From Streptomyces hundungensis (GTDB lineage Bacteria > Actinomycetota > Actinomycetes > Streptomycetales > Streptomycetaceae), in NCBI RefSeq assembly GCF_003627815.1, contig NZ_CP032698.1, forward strand, positions 3,410,001 through 3,474,000: a stretch of 64,000 nucleotides of DNA, written 5' to 3'. A model generated the notes under the pieces. It searched no databases. It saw only the letters and a program-made list of their open reading frames with translations, and was not told where the DNA came from. Positions 62,321 through 64,000 of the stretch are shown one piece after another. The translations under genes were made by a program, and so were the position numbers. Within the stretch, counting starts at the first letter, position 1. Each line of letters starts with the position of its first letter.

Positions 62321-63136
62321 ATGCAGGACCGACCCCACCAGCTGTTCGCAGCCCGCCAGTCCTCCACCCCTGGCTCCCCTCATTCGACGGACCCGGGGAA
62401 CGCGGGGCCCGAGGGCACGGGAAGCGGCACCGGAGCGGGCTCCGCCGACGACAACCCCTTCGCCCCGCCGCCCGAGGGCCGCCCCGACCAGCCGTGGCAG
62501 CCGCGCCGTCCGGCGGCGGGCGAGGACGAGGGGCAGAGCGGCCAGGGCGGCCAGGGCGGCCCGAACCAGGGTTCACCCTGGGGCAGCCAGTGGAGCGACC
62601 GCCAGCCGGGCCGCGCCCCCGGCGTCTTCGGCCGACGCCCCGAGCGTCCCGAGGACCGCCCGGGCCAGAACCCGCCGCCGCCCGGCGGCGGTCTGCGCTG
62701 GGACCCCACCGACCCGGCCCAGCGCCGCGCCCGCTACGCCCTGCTCTCCGGCATGTGGGCCTTCTTCTTCGCCCTGTTCGACATGCCGGAGATCGCACTG
62801 CTCCTGGGTGCGCTCGGCCTGTACTGGGCGATCAGCTCGCTGCGCGCCAAGCCGAAGCCGCCCTCCGCGCCGTCCGCGACCTCCCCCGCGCCCGCGCCCG
62901 CGGCCCAGCAGGCGCCGCAGCCCTCGTCCGCGGGCAAGCCGCAGGTGACGGCGGCGGTGACCGGCCTGGTCACGGCGGTCCTCGCGCTCACGGTGGTGGC
63001 GTCGAGCTTCACGATGCAGCTCGTCTACCGCGACTACTACACCTGCGTGGACGACGCGCTCACCAAGACGGGCCAGCTGGCCTGCAACGACCTGATCCCG
63101 GAGAAGCTGGTCCCGCTGTTCGGCGTCAAGGAGTAG
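62321..63136 (+). CDS. Hypothetical membrane protein with long Gly/Pro-rich N-terminus
   Basis: The 271-residue protein has about 125 disordered residues, then two hydrophobic segments (ALLSGMWAFFFALFDMPEIA, LLLGALGLYWAISSL), a Pro/Ala linker, a third helix (AAVTGLVTAVLALTVVASSF) and a short outer tail with two Cys (YTCVDDALTKTGQLACNDL), likely a disulfide. It is conserved next to purN in streptomycetes as far as I recall. Function is unknown. Confidence 0.78.
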   Translation: MQDRPHQLFAARQSSTPGSPHSTDPGNAGPEGTGSGTGAGSADDNPFAPPPEGRPDQPWQPRRPAAGEDEGQSGQGGQGGPNQGSPWGSQWSDRQPGRAPGVFGRRPERPEDRPGQNPPPPGGGLRWDPTDPAQRRARYALLSGMWAFFFALFDMPEIALLLGALGLYWAISSLRAKPKPPSAPSATSPAPAPAAQQAPQPSSAGKPQVTAAVTGLVTAVLALTVVASSFTMQLVYRDYYTCVDDALTKTGQLACNDLIPEKLVPLFGVKE

Positions 63137-63154
63137 CCCGGGGCCGCGTGGGTG

Positions 63155-64000
63155 TCAGTCGGCGCCCGGCCGCGCCCCGGGGGCGGGGGCGTCCGGGCCA
63201 GGCCGCGCCGCGTGGGCATCCGGGCCAGGGCCGGTCCCGGGCTCGGTCGTCGGAGCCGCCGGGGGCTCTTCGTCAGGCTGGGCCGCCGGGTCGAAGGCGG
63301 GCTCATGGGTCGGCCTGGGCGGGGAGCCCTGCGGCTGACTCAGGTGGGCCTGAGGTCCTGGACCGGGTGCGACCTCCCACCCAGGGCCGGATGCGGCCTC
63401 CGGTGCGCCCGGGCCCGCCGGTGTTGCCGGGTCCGCCCGGACGGCCGGGTCCGCCGATTCGCCCGGGCCCGCCCCCGCCCCCGGCATCGACTCCGGCCGC
63501 CCCGGCACGGGCCCCGGCACCGGCGGTGCGAGTGGTGCGCTCCCGGTCGGGGGGATGTCCGCCATGAGCCCGCCCGAGGCCTCCTTGAGCGCCGCCCAGC
63601 GGGCCTCCCGCGCGCCTTCCTCGTGCCAGAGGCCGGTCTCGCCGAGCGGCAGGAAGTCGTACGCCCCGTCGTCGGCCGGACCTCGCTCGACCACCGGCGC
63701 CGCGACCCCGCGGTTCCGCCGTGCGGGCCGCCACGCCAACGCCGCCGCCAGCCGGGCCCGCACCGGGCGCCGGGGCGCCGCCCGCCGCATCCGCCAGGCC
63801 CGCAGGACCAGGGCCCCCGGCATCCCGACCGCCGCCGCCCACCCCAGCGCCGCGCCCCCCGTACGCCACCACACCGGGCCGAGCGCGGCGAGGCTCCCGG
63901 TGCCGAGCGGGCCGCCGGCGACCGCCGCGAGGACCGCGAGGGCGCAGCCGCACAGGGCCGCCCCGAGCAGCGCGGCCCGCGCCGTCGCGCGCCGCCCCCA
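63155..64000 (-). CDS. DUF6350/PerM-like membrane protein, 5' end beyond the window
   Basis: The frame is open from the right edge to the stop at 63155, so only the last 281 residues are visible. They start with hydrophobic segments ([57 protein letters not shown]), then an Arg-rich stretch and about 150 residues of Pro/Gly/Ala-rich cytosolic tail. In Streptomyces the gene upstream of purN/purH is usually a DUF6350 (PerM-type) multi-pass protein, which fits. Function is unproven. Confidence 0.68.
   Translation of the reverse strand, partial: WGRRATARAALLGAALCGCALAVLAAVAGGPLGTGSLAALGPVWWRTGGAALGWAAAVGMPGALVLRAWRMRRAAPRRPVRARLAAALAWRPARRNRGVAAPVVERGPADDGAYDFLPLGETGLWHEEGAREARWAALKEASGGLMADIPPTGSAPLAPPVPGPVPGRPESMPGAGAGPGESADPAVRADPATPAGPGAPEAASGPGWEVAPGPGPQAHLSQPQGSPPRPTHEPAFDPAAQPDEEPPAAPTTEPGTGPGPDAHAARPGPDAPAPGARPGAD

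Overview
The window looks like the chromosomal core of a Streptomyces (or close relative). GC is very high with strong third-position bias, GTG starts and 1-4 base start/stop overlaps are common, and the housekeeping set sdhCDAB, trpS, glyA, rocD, mdh, folD, purH and purN sits among Streptomyces-type conserved membrane proteins (SCO4848 family, DUF3017, DUF6350/PerM type). The gene order resembles the S. coelicolor SCO48xx region from memory; this was not checked by alignment. I found no tRNA, rRNA, CRISPR array, transposase or integrase.

Layout. 1-4.5 kb: end of a cell-wall glycopolymer locus (CMP-sugar cytidylyltransferase, DUF6716-like glycosyltransferase, GT2 glycosyltransferase, polysialyltransferase-like protein). 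4.6-11.5 kb: a TetR/flavin-monooxygenase divergent pair with two palindromic operators, an acyltransferase, a Uma2 nuclease-fold protein, a methylmalonyl-CoA mutase large subunit without B12 domain and an L,D-transpeptidase. 11.8-15.6 kb: ECF sigma factor with a membrane partner, and a GH20 hexosaminidase. 15.8-20.1 kb: an OHCU-decarboxylase-like protein and sdhCDAB. 20.2-25.6 kb: second Uma2 protein, TetR, GH89 enzyme, peptide-type solute-binding protein. 25.7-32.6 kb: DD-carboxypeptidase, YihY protein and two divergent operons that together encode a decaprenylphosphoryl-arabinose-type pathway (dprE1/dprE2-like facing PAP2-ubiA-gtrA). 32.7-43.8 kb: 2'-5' RNA ligase-like protein, trpS, glyA behind a ZTP-type riboswitch, rocD, a three-gene membrane operon whose proteins share a GDHNTV motif, a ygiBC-like pair and a DMT permease.

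43.8-51.7 kb is an accessory island with lower GC in parts and many small genes. It carries two near-identical copies of a two-gene unit encoding small CxxC proteins (46.0-46.45 and 49.7-50.26 kb). Copy 1 is followed by a truncated gene and, on the other strand, an operon of a Cys-tailed protein plus a SAM methyltransferase facing an XRE regulator. Copy 2 is followed by a 44-residue Asp/Gly-rich peptide gene and a 392-residue protein-isoaspartate-methyltransferase-like enzyme. A 234-bp copy of an internal part of the neighbouring mocR gene lies between them, which suggests tandem duplication of a [small pair ... mocR] segment. The peptide plus methyltransferase unit resembles the aspartimide-forming RiPP class (imiditide-like) and is the best candidate for an undescribed system here.

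51.7-64 kb returns to core genes: mocR, an AhpD-like protein, a PEP-mutase/isocitrate-lyase protein, a small XRE/membrane pair, mdh, DUF3017-folD, an RDD protein, purN-purH, and a DUF6350 protein cut by the right edge. Three copies of a roughly 130-160 bp intergenic repeat (one at 34.6 kb, two at 57.1-57.4 kb) end in terminator-like hairpins.
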